Below are positions 22,529 to 34,851 of a stretch of DNA of 64,000 bases, piece by piece. Source of the stretch: Epiperipatus broadwayi (lineage: Eukaryota > Onychophora > Udeonychophora > Euonychophora > Peripatidae); the NCBI GenBank assembly GCA_028023455.1, contig JAQFVV010000036.1, forward strand, positions 6,693,576-6,757,575, written 5' to 3'. How positions within the stretch are numbered: position 1 is the first letter of the stretch; the number at the start of each line of letters is the position of its first letter. Position numbers and translations under genes: made by a program. The notes under the pieces were generated by a model. That model searched no databases. It was given only the letters and a program-made list of their open reading frames with translations, and had not been told where the DNA came from.

Positions 22529-23738
22529 CATAATAGTAGCAAAATGACAAAGAATATTAAAGTTAAAATGTTAAAAAGTAATACTTGTTTCATAAGAAGC
22601 CCATAAAAATTGATAGAATACCCTATGCTTTTATTTATGAAAGTTGAAGAAAATGTATTTATTTTTAATGCATTTAAGTGAATAAAAGCATTTTTTTAAT
22701 GTTTTATTTTAATTTCTTTCCATTACAGCTGCTGCTAGTTTAATTAGTTCTCATATTTTATTGTATTTACTCCAATCTGTTGTTTTTTTTTTTTTCTATA
22801 ATTTTTGGAAATTATTTTTAAAATGTTCACTTTTTCAATATTCTCATTATTATTAGTAATTAATTTAATTTTAACAACAATATGACGATCTAATCTTGTC
22901 CGCAACTCTATTATGCTCAAATCTGTTTTTAGTATTTATTTTTAATTTCATAATTTGTGATATAGTGTAAAGCTTTTATATATAAATCTCTCCATTACAG
23001 TTTTTAAAATTCATTATTACAAACTTAATTACTTTTTTTGTTCTTAATACTAAAACACATATTCTCTTTTTTCATCTGTTATTCTTTCATATCATCAAAT
23101 ATTTTTACTTTTTTTATTTTTTGTTAATAACTTTTCAGTTTGGTAACATACTTTTTTTAACTTCTTCATCCTGTATTAACATGTTGGCTTAACTAATTAA
23201 CTTTATAAAGTAATGGTCTGACTTTGAAGAAATGATTTAGAATATGAATCTCTCAACAAATGATACGTCTAGATTAGTATTTTAAAACTGATATGACTTA
23301 AATACATAATATACTCTTGTCTATTTTTATACCCTATCCATACAGTAGTATGGAATTTATTTGGAAATGTTGTAGCCCTCCAAAGCCCTTTCTAACAATA
23401 TGGATATATTTCTTTTCATGCTAGTTAGGTCAGGGAGAAACATGAAACTTCCTTTATGTCTTACCACAATTGAATCTTATACTCCAAACTTAGAGCTAAT
23501 TTCAAATTTTAATAATAAACAAAGCTATTTTATTTATGGATATTATTTTTATAACTGTAAAGGTTAAGATATAGTTTACTTATATACAAATTAAATTCAT
23601 GAAACATTGTTTCTAAATTTTATATTTGTATATTAAAGAAAATCATATTCTCTACCCTATACGCATTTCATTATTGAGACAACGTAATTATATAATATAT
23701 GAGGGTATTTCATATTAGTTCTTTGATTTTTTATATCA
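22529..23738. other. AT-rich non-coding DNA
   Basis: No supported gene or repeat. Confidence 0.45.
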
Positions 23739-23945
23739 GTAGTCAGCAACCTTTTAGTGGTGTCATAATGAAATAATTTTACAATGTTATTCCATGTGCT
23801 GACATAATTCTACCAATCTTATTATATATAGTATAGAAATTGGTCAGTTATAATAGGCTTCAAAATTGTTATATATTTTTGATGCCTATTATAACCAGAT
23901 CTTATATTATTGGTCAATAAATATTTTAAAATATGTAGATCATAT
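23739..23945. mobile_element. Possible hAT-type miniature element remnant
   Basis: Begins cagtagtcagcaacctttt, resembling hAT-type ends of the CAG..GT(C/T)..CAACCTTT kind, followed by a short inverted repeat (tataataggcttcaaa / ttgatgcctattata). The right end is not identified. Confidence 0.35.
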
Positions 23946-24860
23946 GTGAAAAGTATGTTTTGTTAAATTACATTGCATTCAAAAGATGCTTAAAATTTCC
24001 TTTGGCATGGAAAAAATTAATCCCGTTGGTGCTTAAAAAAATGTGTTGCCTCTTAATATATGGTAATTCAGAATAGGTAAAATGCCTTTAACGTTCAGTG
24101 AAACTCATTTTTATGATATAAAAAAATCGACTTGGAATTGGAAGTTTTCATAGATATTTTTTTTCTTAAAACTATGGACATTTGGAATTTTTTTCTATAA
24201 GAAATTTGTTTTAATTACCCAGTAGACATTTAAAAGAAAAAAAAACGATTTTTTACTTTCTTTGAAATTGAACGATATTATCAAATCTCATGTATTTGTG
24301 GACTTCATCTTCACAATAACCTAACTATTACTAATTATAGGTTTTTTTCAAGTAAATGTGTCAAAACAAAAAATGTATTATTTTATAATTATAAATAGAA
24401 GTTTTTCAAATTAATTAATTGATATAATATTCTGCCTGAATATAAATTTACTCAGGTGCATACAAAAGTATCAAAGATCAATTGTCCATCAAACAAAAAA
24501 AAAAAAATCCAGGCAAAATTCCTTCCTGGGAAATAAATATATTTCCACCTCTTTATTGAAAATAGCAAAGATCGGGTGTATATTTATTGTAGAAAATAAT
24601 TAATAAATTAAACTCAACCGTGGTTTTCATTTACATGTGAGTCGCATATGCAAAATCTAGATGATGGCGCAAACGTGTGCGCTGTAATTAAAATATAATT
24701 ATTTACAATTTCAATTCAATCAAAGTTCCATTGATAATTGTTCTACATGCCACACTTAGCACAAGTGCCCTAGATTCCTGCCCCCTACTGTATATTATCA
24801 TTTTTGAGAGTTTCACCTGGATATAAATGTGTACAATATCACATAAACTTATTAACTAAT

Positions 24861-24934
24861 ATATATACATTCATAAACAAAGCAAAACTCTCCATACAAT
24901 ATAGTGATCATGTGATGCTTAATATATACATTCA
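24861..24934 (-). mobile_element. 48-bp family A micro-copy with 13-bp target duplication
   Basis: Only 48 bp (24874-24921) lie between perfect 13-bp repeats atatatacattca (24861-24873 and 24922-24934). The insert is just the two family A ends joined: taaacaaagcaaaactctcc and agtgatcatgtgatgctta. It shows that the termini define the inserted unit and that internal sequence, including the ribozyme, can be lost. Confidence 0.85.
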
Positions 24935-26621
24935 AATAAGATATCTAGATAGGGATTGAAATCAAGAGCCTATTATGCTGAAATTAGTAAACCATGCATG
25001 AACGCATCTTAAAAGGCCCTATATATTATAATAATATACTAAGTTTTATTGTAAACAATAATGATATAATTCACTATCTATTGATAATTCAATCAGCTAT
25101 TCAAAAGAACTAAAGATAATATGCACAAGAAAATAGGTTCACATAAAAGCTCAATATCAAAATAACGTAAGCATACTGATGAAATTTGAATTATACCCAC
25201 TGGTAGGTAACAATGGTCTTTATCCCCTAATAACTTGATCCACTATTCATGAGCAAAAATAAATAATACAGCCTAGAAAATAACCATTACTTCAATACAA
25301 AATACATAGTGAAAACATCATCAAATGCCTGGCTTACTCTGCAACATATGGAATATATTAATAAGGTAAGAAACAGGGATGTGCATTATTTTCAATCTCT
25401 GAGTAGACTTATTACATTTGCATATAATGTTAACATACTAATGTGTAACACAATCATTAATAGAGACTTTATTTTAAACCTTTAATAAATGGAATGTATT
25501 CATGCCTTATTGTTAATTCTATCCATAAATGAAAACAAAATATCTGAGCACATCTCAGCTTCAACATCTATATAAATTACCAACAAATTCCTACATTCAA
25601 AATTGCATATATATATATATTTAAATAAAATTTCATAAAAGTTATATCAAAGCTTAATGATCACTTTAACATGTATATGAATGAACTTAACGATATCAGT
25701 TCTACTGTCAAATGATATACATTCTTAACTATACATTTATTCGTCATATTATCAATTTACGCAAAATTACTACAATACTTTAAAATAAGATGAATGAGAA
25801 TTTATGGCTCAAACTCTTAGCTCTTTTATTAACATACTTACTACATAATATCTCACTTCCATTACCTTTAATCATCAATAATGTATACAAAGAGTTCATT
25901 ATTTAAAGCTAATATTTAAAATATTATTTAAAACACCTTGAGTATCTATTAATATAAAACCATTAATTCAGTACCCAAAACATTAATATATATTAAAGGA
26001 ACTGTATTATAAATAGATAGAAAAAAAAGTGATACTACAATATATAGACTTATAAACTAAAAAGTTCATCTGTAATGTTAATACAGTCCTACTTCCAAAG
26101 TTTTTTTTTTTTTTGTAATTTTTTTTTGCAAATGATGTACTAATGGTTGATTTTGATTTGGCATTCAACTACAGTTTTAAATTAAGAGCAAGTTTGTAAA
26201 TGGAGACATGAAAATTCACCTCGGTTCATTTTTATTTGTACTTTTTATTTTTAGACTTCTGATAGAAGGTTTTCAGTCAGTTTTGGTGACTGATTCTTTG
26301 CCTTTTATTAATGACAATTTTAACAGCATAAAGTTTCCATTAAGAGTTAGACATTCCATGGTGGAAGTAGTGAAATTTTAGAGGCATTTTGTAAGAACTA
26401 CTTCTCAACCTAAGAATGAAACTTTGGAATGGCTAGCCAAACATTGGACTTTGATCTTTCACGGATTTTTTCTTTTGCTGCTAAGTAGCATGGATGAAGT
26501 TCGAAGGATCTGTGAATTAAAGGACTTGACAATTCAAAGACTTTTATAAATCAATGGAGAAGACTAGTGTTATTGACTGTAGCATGATCTCAACATTTCT
26601 TTAAACAAATGTATTTACATC
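24935..26621. other. AT-rich non-coding DNA
   Basis: No supported feature. Confidence 0.45.
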
Positions 26622-27036
26622 ATGTAATGCAGGGGTCCCCAACCTTTTTGCACTTAAGAGCACATTCTGTAATACTGGCCAGGTGGCGGGCACCATTTAT
26701 TTGTTTCAACCAGATGGCGGGCATCATTTATTTTTTCAATGTAAATTTATAGTTGGATATTGTTAATAATACCCATAATGTACAAAAAAATATTTATTTC
26801 AAAAATAAAATTTTAATATATAATTAACGTTTATATTTTTACGCTGTAAAAGTATAGTATGCCCTACAATTCGATTACAATATAATACAATAATTTATAA
26901 GAAATTTTAAAAATTAAATTTATTTGTATCAGATAAATAATTTTTTATCCTGTTCGGATAGCGGCGGGCACATGTAAAATGGTCTGCAGGCACCATGGTG
27001 CCCGCGGGCATAGGGTAGGGGACCCCTGATGTAGCG
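26622..27036. mobile_element. hAT-type non-autonomous element
   Basis: Terminal inverted repeats CAGGGGTCCCCAAC (from 26630) and GGGGACCCCTG (to 27028) match the hAT pattern. Flanks atgtaatg (26622-26629) and atgtagcg (27029-27036) agree at 6 of 8 bases, as expected for a worn 8-bp target duplication. The ends are GC-rich (ggcgggcaccat and its mirror) and the middle is A/T-rich with no coding capacity. Confidence 0.85.
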
Positions 27037-29140
27037 GGTGATCAGTCACCTGCATTTTTTTCCCTTAATAAAAAAAAAGTAGCCTTCTGGTTACTGTAAT
27101 TGAAGAGTGCTCACCAACTAATTATTTAAATTTTAGTCTATCACTAATTACTAGTAAATTCATGCAAAATATCCATTATATCTGTTTTAGTCATTAATCT
27201 TGTTTTCTTTTTTCTTTATATTGCAATTCTGGAAACAATTAAGTTTACATTGTTTACAAATTACTTTAATTGAAAATTAATCAAAATGAAAAACAAAAAT
27301 AATAATAGTTTTTCCCCATACATAATTTTCTAATAAATTTTTGCTTGTTTTTCTAATTAATATATTATCTCAGATAACTTTTATTTTATATTTACCTAAT
27401 CAATTTGTTGAGTATTTATTGTTTCCAATTTATTTTCTTAATGATTTTTTATTCCCTAGAAAATTTTTCCTGTAAACTAAATTTGTTTAAAAAATAAGTT
27501 AATGGTGGATATTCTATACACACAAAAACTAGATTAGCCACATTGGTATGTTTTTAGTCCTTTGCACTTGAGAGGTCTGCTTTTAGCAGTGAAACCAATG
27601 GTTGTGTTATAGAGTTTATTTTCTTTGCATAGTCTGGTTTACTTTTGAAGTTCAGATAATTTTAATTATTTTATTGACTAGATTAGCTTTAGGCTTCTAA
27701 GGTTCACACCCATGTATATAAATGTGACATAATATATACCTATTTATTATTGTGAAATTATTTGCTTCGTAAACATGTGCTCTCTTATTTTGTTTAATTG
27801 GCTTTATTCTTCTGTTGCTTTGCTTATACTGGGAGTAAGTATCTTATGCTGTTATAAATCCCTCTTTTTCTTCTGTGACTTATGAGATGGTCATTGATTA
27901 TTTCTGCTATCCAAAGGTGATTCTTTCTCACCAGCTAAATACACCTTTATATTGTATTTATATAAATATTAAACGCAAGAGAATAAACTTAATGACTAGT
28001 TTATTAACTCTAAATGAATATATAATAATATGGATACAATTTAAACATTACCTACTTGTTATTCGTTCTGGTGTTAAAGCCTTTTTACACATAAATTTCA
28101 CAATTTTTTTTATAATTTTTGCATTGCTTCAGATTAATCCTGAGGTTTTCTTGTTCTGCCTGATAAGTTGCCGTTTTTATTTGCAGTTCATATGATCAGC
28201 ATAATTAGTCTAGGTTTTCATAATTTGCAAATTAGAATACATTTGTATATTTGGCATAACTGCTTGTTACTTTTCTGGAGTGTTACTTTATTGAGGTTTT
28301 CCTGTCTGACTAATGAATACATACACAAACATGTAAATTTTATTTATAACACTTTACAAATATATACATCAATTGTTTACTCAGTACAGTGAATTTCAAT
28401 AGGCTTATGATGTAACTATTATGCATAATTAATGATGATTTTATTATCTTGCTAGTTTTTTTTTCATACCATTTCATTTTGATTTAGTAGTAAAGTGTAC
28501 TAGTTCCCTTTTTTCATTCTGTTTCACTTCATATACAGCCATTATATGTTTCCCTAACGATTTTCTATTATTAGCTTCTGTAATTCTATTGTGGCAATTG
28601 TCTATTAATTATTAACATGGAAGTTAATCACAATAAAACTTAAAAAAATAATTAATATACATATGTAAATTAAATTTTAAGTGTCATTTATAAATAAATG
28701 TTCTGACCTGAAGATTTATAATATCTCAAATTTCATTTTGAATTTGATCTTGCAAAAAACAAGACCCAGAAAATGAACAATATTAATAATTAAATCAAGA
28801 GTATAAACTTGTACAAAAAAGCAGTTCAACTAATTCAACTTTGATGAGTGTTGTATTGTTGAAATTTTAAACATGCCTCATTCTTGTATATGAAATAAAG
28901 CATGTCATATATGAAGATTGGAATTAACTCTCAGAATTAATGGAATCTTAAAACTTCATAAAAGCAGATGATAAGGTAAAAAAAATGTTGCAAAATTATA
29001 CACAAAATGTTTAAATTATATGGATATATCAGATAACTGGAAGAATGCATAGAATTGATATTTAGATAAGATGAAAATTATGATATTAAGAATTTTTGCT
29101 TATATAAAGCTTCAGAAAATTTGGACTCATTTTAACTAAA
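27037..29140. other. AT-rich non-coding DNA
   Basis: The open frames at 27875-28392 are overlapping, hydrophobic and without a domain; they reflect T-rich sequence. No repeat recognised. Confidence 0.45.
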
Positions 29141-30757
29141 ATAAAACTCGCCCCATTTTTTATTTTCGCAGCTCACAGCTTCGCTATGAATATGAGGTAA
29201 AGGACCTCGAAAGCGCTTAGCGTATTTAATTACTGTATCTTATTATAGCTTCACATTCAAGCGTGACATACGCTTATTTTGTTTTATAAAGTGATTATAA
29301 TGTAATATGCACATTCAAGTATTAACGGACAGTTGTAGAAAGAAACAATGAGTATGAATTGTCATTTAGCATTGGTTTTGTGCACCAAGAAAAGATTTTT
29401 AACTTTATGCGCATTATGATGAGGTCAAACCTTTGGAAGGAATCATTATCAAAATACAAGTTATGATTAAAATATATAATTTAATAGACCTAGAAAATCA
29501 CTTGTGAGATAGATAAGGTATTAGAGTGATGTAGCTAAATAGACGTATGAATATGAATTATTGGAATAAACTAGAGAAATTTTTATTCTACAATGAATTG
29601 GTAATGACCGGAAATGATTATGATTAAATCAATTTCAGCTTCTTATATAATAAATAATCAGTATTGTTAAAGGGGAAGGGGGGGAGATAGGGTTTTCCAC
29701 CGCATTAATAATCTAATAAATAAAATTCTTATCACCGGAAGTATATGATATTGAATCAGATATTTATTTATAGTTTTTTTTTTTTTTAATAGTGGTTTTT
29801 TTTTTTAAAAAAAAAAAAGGAAGAAACTCAAATCATATATTAGTTCCTTCTAATAATAGTAAGAAGTTAAAAGGAAGTAATGTATAGTATTTTTTTTTTT
29901 TTAATATGATACGTATACATATTGCAATATTTTAAAAGTGGTTTTATAGCATTGTGATTAGGGCGGTTTAGCATAGTAGTGGATTAGCGGACTCTGAACG
30001 AAAGATTCACAGCTAAGTTAAATAACTCGGTTGGATTACTTGAATGGAATTGTGCTTAACCTACCAGAGTTTGGTGCTTGAACGTTACGTGATCAAGACT
30101 ACATGATTATTTTTTAATCACGGATTATTTTGCTCTTTGAACTTACTATTGAAATAAAGATTTTTTTTTTAATGCAATTATTTTTATTTAATGGGATTTT
30201 AAAAATGTTCCCCGTTTCTTCGTTCTTATATGTACATGAACGTAATATTAAGGAAATAGAGATGGAGGTAATTTTTTTTTTTTTTAAGTAAAGCTAAATG
30301 ACTTTTTAAAAATCTAAAACACATTGAAGTTACATATCTTTAATCTGTTATGTACATGTTCAATGACTCATTTCTTATTTATTAAAGTTTAATATAACAT
30401 CTTGTACTTTTTTATATATTTTTAATTAAAAGTAATTAATTTGTTTGTTATTTTTCTTTAATCACTTCCTTTACAATCATTTATAAATATTCCTTGGCTG
30501 TCATTGAAAACCTATTTATTTGAAAGTACAAGGCTACTAGAAAAGTTTCATGCACTTGTCGATTCATGCATTCCATTTACCATTTTAACAAACTGGGTTT
30601 TAATTCAAACCAGATAAATTTTGGAAATTTTCAGGTTTTCAATATCAGACTTAGTGGTTTTTTGGTTTTTTTTCAATTAGTCAACCCATACTTTATGTAA
30701 TCATTTAATATAGTTTGATGAATGAATACTAGTTATTTTAGTATAAGGGGTAAATAT
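29141..30757. other. Non-coding DNA with possible degenerate repeat traces
   Basis: A GAGGU/ACCUC hairpin followed by GAAAGCGC near 29190-29220 hints at a decayed Penelope-type hammerhead, and 29965-30005 faintly resembles a tRNA-derived SINE head. Poly-T and poly-A tracts are frequent. None is strong enough for its own entry. Confidence 0.35.
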
Positions 30758-30940
30758 AGGGGATTCGAACACTGACTTTCAAGCCCCTTCACAATCCCAC
30801 ACTATATTGTGTGTGGTCATGTGTTTCAGTAGTATGAGGTAGTGTGGATAGTGAAGGGTTTGAAAGGCTGTGTTCAAATTCCCTATATTTGCAATTAGGC
30901 TCCAGGTATAAGAGTGCCTGGTATTTCAAATTGGGATAGA
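30758..30940. mobile_element. Miniature family C derivative
   Basis: Inverted ends aaatataggggattcgaaca and its mirror gtgttcaaattccctatattt (to 30889) enclose the outer arm of family C, itself folded (gtgtggatagtgaagggtttg mirrors caagccccttcacaat). The downstream block gcaattaggctccagg is shared with 14725-14770. No ribozyme is present. Confidence 0.7.
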
Positions 30941-31092
30941 AAAACAGCTCATCTTCACTGTTTGTTTGTTTTTTTAATGTTGTTGGAAATGCTTATGAAG
31001 CTGTAAAGAGCTTTAGAGAAAAGAAAAAAAAGTTTTACTTCCTTACCTGATTGCATAAAAGTCACATGGACTATCAGATTTTGTGATTGTTA

Positions 31093-31776
31093 TTGTTAAA
31101 TCCGCACTTACAACTGTGCCAATGTTATATCTGCAAGTCATACTGTGCGGTCAGCCAATAACATTATACAATTCCCACGCAGTTCTTTTCCAATGAGTGC
31201 TCTCCAATGAATCAGTCTGCAACGAAGCTCTTCAACAAATTGGTCTGCAACGAAGCTCTCCAACGAATTGGTCTGCAACGAAGCTCTCCAACGAATTGGT
31301 CTGCAACGAAGCTCTCCAACGAATTGGTCTGCAATCTCTCCGCTGAATTGGTCTGCAACGAAGCTCTCCAACAAATTGGTCTGCAACGAAGCTCTCCAAC
31401 GAATGCTCTCAATATCTCCACTGCGGTCTCTTTCAGCTACACCCGTGAACTACATTTCCACTGGGCGCTGATCATTAACCGCCAGCACTGACGCGAGATA
31501 TCTCTACTTAAATACTGCTTACTCAATACTGTTCTCTATGTTACACTGCTTTCTCTGCGTAGTTGTTACACCGTCTTCTATTGCTTGCTGATAACTGTAG
31601 CAATTAATACACCATCCAATAAGGTATCATCTCTTATCCAGAAATATTTGCAATCAGCAAATATCTCTTGGAATAGTCGATCGCCATTACGTCAATGCAC
31701 TAATTAAATTCCTCAGCTATCAGAGCGCGATCTAAAAACAGCCTTACGAATAAATTTTAGTTTTTTCTGGGGTGCA
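31093..31776. other. GC-richer block, possible solo LTR
   Basis: This block is visibly less A/T-rich than its surroundings. It begins TGTTAAATCC, ends GGTGCACA, and holds an AATAAA near its 3' end and a 28-bp minisatellite. These are LTR-like traits, but no flanking duplication or internal retrovirus-like region is seen. Confidence 0.3.
31207..31405. repeat. 28-bp minisatellite
   Basis: About seven tandem units of aattggtctgcaacgaagct followed by ctccaacg, with one unit interrupted by caatctctccgctg. Because 28 is not a multiple of three, the array cycles through all reading frames, and four overlapping open frames on both strands (31138-31491) are artefacts of it. Confidence 0.9.
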
Positions 31777-32638
31777 CAAACATGTCTGCCATTTTACAAA
31801 ACACTACAGTTATTTTAAACAAATTTTTGAGACTGGTTAGTTGTTAATAAAATTATTGTTAGTAATTGACTAAAAATGACCTTACTAAAGAATTTTTTTA
31901 ATACTTTATTTTTAAATAGATTTATCAAATTTTATATTTTAGCAATATTTATTTATTTACTTCATCTTTGCTCTCCAACATAATTATCTATTCTCAAACA
32001 TCAACAAGTTGTTTTTGTGCTGCATGTCTTAGAACATAAAATTAATGAATTTTCTAAATATTCTTCTACAAGTAGAATTTACAATATTTAAAAATAGAAT
32101 TTATTATTTACCTACTAAAATTTATAAATATTTTAAATATATATATACTTAAATGGGATTTGCTGTATAAAGAATCTAACATGTATAAAAGAATTAACAA
32201 CTAAGTTTTACTGCATGACAAGCGTAGTATCTTGCTAAAAGACTTTTTTGGGTCCAATTTTTTTCTAGGCACATAACTTGAAAAAAATACATTACACTTG
32301 GGCTAATATCACTTTTGGGTAAAATTGTTTTATTTGGAGTACATTTTGGCACTAAAATTAGCATTCCCATTCTTTTTTTCTGTTTATTAATTTGAAGACC
32401 TTTTAGGAAATGAATTTTAATATTTGGCAAATTTGCATATTATATGACTTTTTTTTGTTTCATTAATGTAAATAATTACAACAAAAGTTTGGTTTTTTTT
32501 TTTGTTAATTTTAAGGAATTGTTTTGGTGTCTGTCATTATTTGTGTACTGATAATATGAAGAAAAATATTAAATATGATCATATGTTAACGATTTTACTG
32601 TTATTAAATTTAAATCAATGAATAAAGTAACTCTTTAA
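31777..32638. other. AT-rich non-coding DNA
   Basis: No supported feature; the minus frame 32194-32430 has no recognised domain. Confidence 0.45.
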
Positions 32639-33092
32639 ATGCAGAAAACATTAAAAGGTCAATCCTCTTGTAATCAAATTAATAATTTTGTAACTGTATG
32701 TGATAAAACTATAACTTCTTCTATTGCTAGTCATAATAAGTTGACCGATATTGTTCAGATAGGCAAGATATCAAATGATGAGGTAATTGATCCTATTAAA
32801 GTTATAAAAGATAAATGTTTCTATTGATGATATTCCTATGTTTATTATTGATGGTTGTGCAGAGTTTGTTGTCCCTATTTTAAATCATATTTTCACATTA
32901 TTTTTACAAAAATCTATTTTTTATGATATGTATAAATTATCTAGAGTTGTTCTAATTTGGAAGAAGGGGTGTAAAAATGATCCAAAAAACTATAGACCAA
33001 TAGCATTGTTAAGCAATATTAATTTCCAGTATGGATTTACTTCAAACAGATCAGTAGAGATGAATCTGATAATAATTGATTTAAGCAATTAA
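32639..33092 (+). pseudogene. LINE reverse transcriptase fragment with internal deletion
   Basis: Frame 32838-33092 contains VVLIWKKGCKNDPKNYRPIA, the conserved block before the reverse transcriptase fingers of non-LTR retrotransposons (Lxx.Y.PI.L). It is joined directly to QYGFTSNRSVEMNLI, which in intact enzymes lies some 60-70 residues further on; so an internal stretch is deleted. The upstream frame 32639-32824 is the likely linker between endonuclease and reverse transcriptase. The two frames are out of register, so the copy is dead. Confidence 0.65.
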
Positions 33093-33299
33093 TACTAGTA
33101 TTTCGGAGGTGTATAATTCGAAAAATAATAATAATATTGACAAACATATTAATTAAATATAAGGAAATTATGTAATCTGGGTTTAATAAAACTATTTAAT
33201 CATATGTTCTTTTGTTGTAAATTTGTCAGCTTATTGTAGATTGAGGTAGTGACTAGACAACGTTACTGTTAGTTGCCTATTTAGAGACTAGATTTTCTG

Positions 33300-33545
33300 A
33301 TAAAGAGATTAAGGCTTTGAGTTAGACCCCGGGATATTTAGGTTTGTACGTATGAAATCTTAAACTGGTTTTCAAGAGATTATAAAAAACCCAGAAAGAG
33401 AACACGTGAGATGGATGGATGAGATAAGAATGTGTGCAGGGGTGATGTGAAGAAGAGAAACTAAAGATCAGAGAAGATGGATTGAACTTGGAGAGACCTT
33501 CATCCTGTAGTGGATTGATAATGGTTGATGATGATGTATACAAGA
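33300..33545 (+). pseudogene. LINE 3'-end fragment
   Basis: Plus-strand translation gives WRDLHPVVD-like sequence after a basic stretch (KPRKRTREMDG), as at the C-terminal end of several LINE clades, followed by a short GATGATGAT-type tail at about 33525-33536. It probably belongs with the fragment at 32838-33092. Several stops interrupt it. Confidence 0.45.
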
Positions 33546-34011
33546 GCTAAGAACTTTGTAAAATAAATAAAGTTTTTATGCTATAGTATTTTAAATAATG
33601 CCTCATTTAGGTTAACATCTAATTGAGGAATTAAGTTCCAGTTTGCTTCATCAAATTGGTAGTGCTCAAGACATATATGATACAGGGAATACAATAAACC
33701 ACATATGAATTACAAATGAAATGGCATCCCAACCAATGCCTGATAGATAGGAAGGGTCATAAATAGATTAGATGTTAGATGATAAAGTTTTCTTAAAACA
33801 CAGGAGAAAAAAATCATAAGGAAAACTAATTATGGATATTGTAATTCTAGTAATTTGAAGAGAAGTTAGGAGGTAGATGAAATAACCAGCAAGCATCACA
33901 TGATCACATCACATCTCCAATACTAGCACATAATTGTTTATAAACAAAGCAAAGCAAAAATCAATGGATGCCAGAAGGCTTGTGCATAAAATCCCTATTT
34001 AATGTCTACTC

Positions 34012-34070
34012 ATCCAATATCCCCAGACTAGTTTCTGGCTTGTGGCCTTCGTCAGTGAGGAGCTTTGGAT
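34012..34070 (-). ncRNA. Type I hammerhead ribozyme motif, family A, left arm
   Basis: Minus strand: stem I AUCCAA/UUGGAU and UCCUCA/UGGGGA, core CUGACGA (plus 34049-34055), stem II GGC-CACAA-GCC with an A-A closing mismatch, GAAA, stem III ACUAGU, cleavage predicted after C at 34026. All core bases are conserved. Confidence 0.75.
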
Positions 34071-34671
34071 CTGAGAGCACTGCATCTAGATCTTAGGATC
34101 TAATGCAACCCTCTAGCAACCACCTTTTATCTCTGCTTAACTACAAAACTATGAGCATGAAATTGAAAACACAAAAAGTATTTTCAATCTAAGCTCGATA
34201 GCTTATATAGTCATATAGGTCTGAACTCAGTTCAGCACCCATACATTTTGGTGTCTTTGGCTCTTTAACAATCATAGCCACCACCACCCTATTAGGCAGG
34301 ATTGGTGTTAAACCAGCAAGCATCACATGATCACATTTCCAATACTAGCACATAATTGTTTATAAACAAAGCAAAGCAAAACTCCATATAGTAGTGCCAC
34401 CTGTGCTAAACAGAGTAATCAATGGATGCCAGAAGGCTTGTGCATAAAATCCCTATCTAATGGCTATGGTTGTTAAAGAGCCAAAGACACCAAAATGTAT
34501 GGGTGCTGAACTGAGTTCAGACCCATATGATTATATAAGCTATTGAGCTTAGATTGAAAATATTTTTTGTGTTTTCAATTTCATGCTCATAGTTTTGTAG
34601 TTAAGTAGAGATAAAAGGTGGTTGCTAGAGGGTTGCATTAGATCCTTAAGATCTAGATGCAGTGCTCTCAG

Positions 34672-34730
34672 ATCCAAAGCTCCTCACTGACGAAGGCCAC
34701 AAGCCAGAAACTAGTCTGGGGATATTGGAT
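34672..34730 (+). ncRNA. Type I hammerhead ribozyme motif, family A, right arm
   Basis: Same as the left arm in inverse orientation: core CUGACGA at 34687-34693, GAAA at 34707-34710, stem III ACUAGU, cleavage predicted after C34716, both parts of stem I fully paired. It shares the C7 variant with the left arm, whereas most other copies have U7. Confidence 0.76.
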
Positions 34731-34851
34731 GAGTAGGCATTAGATAGGGATTTTATGCACAAGCCTTCTGGCATCCATTGATTACTCTGTTTAGCACAGG
34801 TGGCACTACTATATGGAGTTTTGCTTTGCTTTTTTTATAGGTAGATGAAAT

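Larger units (their letters stand above)
33871..34851. mobile_element. Largest family A palindrome with 13-bp target duplication
   Basis: Element 33884-34838 lies between aggtagatgaaat repeats at 33871-33883 and 34839-34851. It has two hammerheads, one per arm. It is more than a simple palindrome: the block ccaatactagcacataattg occurs at 33917 and again, same orientation, at 34339. That spacing of 422 bp becomes about 458 bp when a 36-bp gap in the left unit (after 33958) is counted. Thus the minus-oriented half is more than one monomer in tandem, which then folds back into a plus-oriented arm from about 34463. Minor arm differences indicate moderate age. Confidence 0.88.

Noticed and set aside
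27875-28392. Membrane protein ORFs
   Set aside because: Hydrophobicity follows from T-rich DNA; the frames overlap each other and have no homologous pattern.
29155-29225. 25-bp microexon (tcgcag...gag|gtaaag) or hammerhead
   Set aside because: Splice-like borders occur by chance in this composition and no adjoining exon supports it; the hammerhead reading lacks a CUGANGA core and stem I.
31138-31491. Repeat-protein genes on both strands
   Set aside because: The 28-bp minisatellite makes open frames in several phases at once; no start context or splice support.
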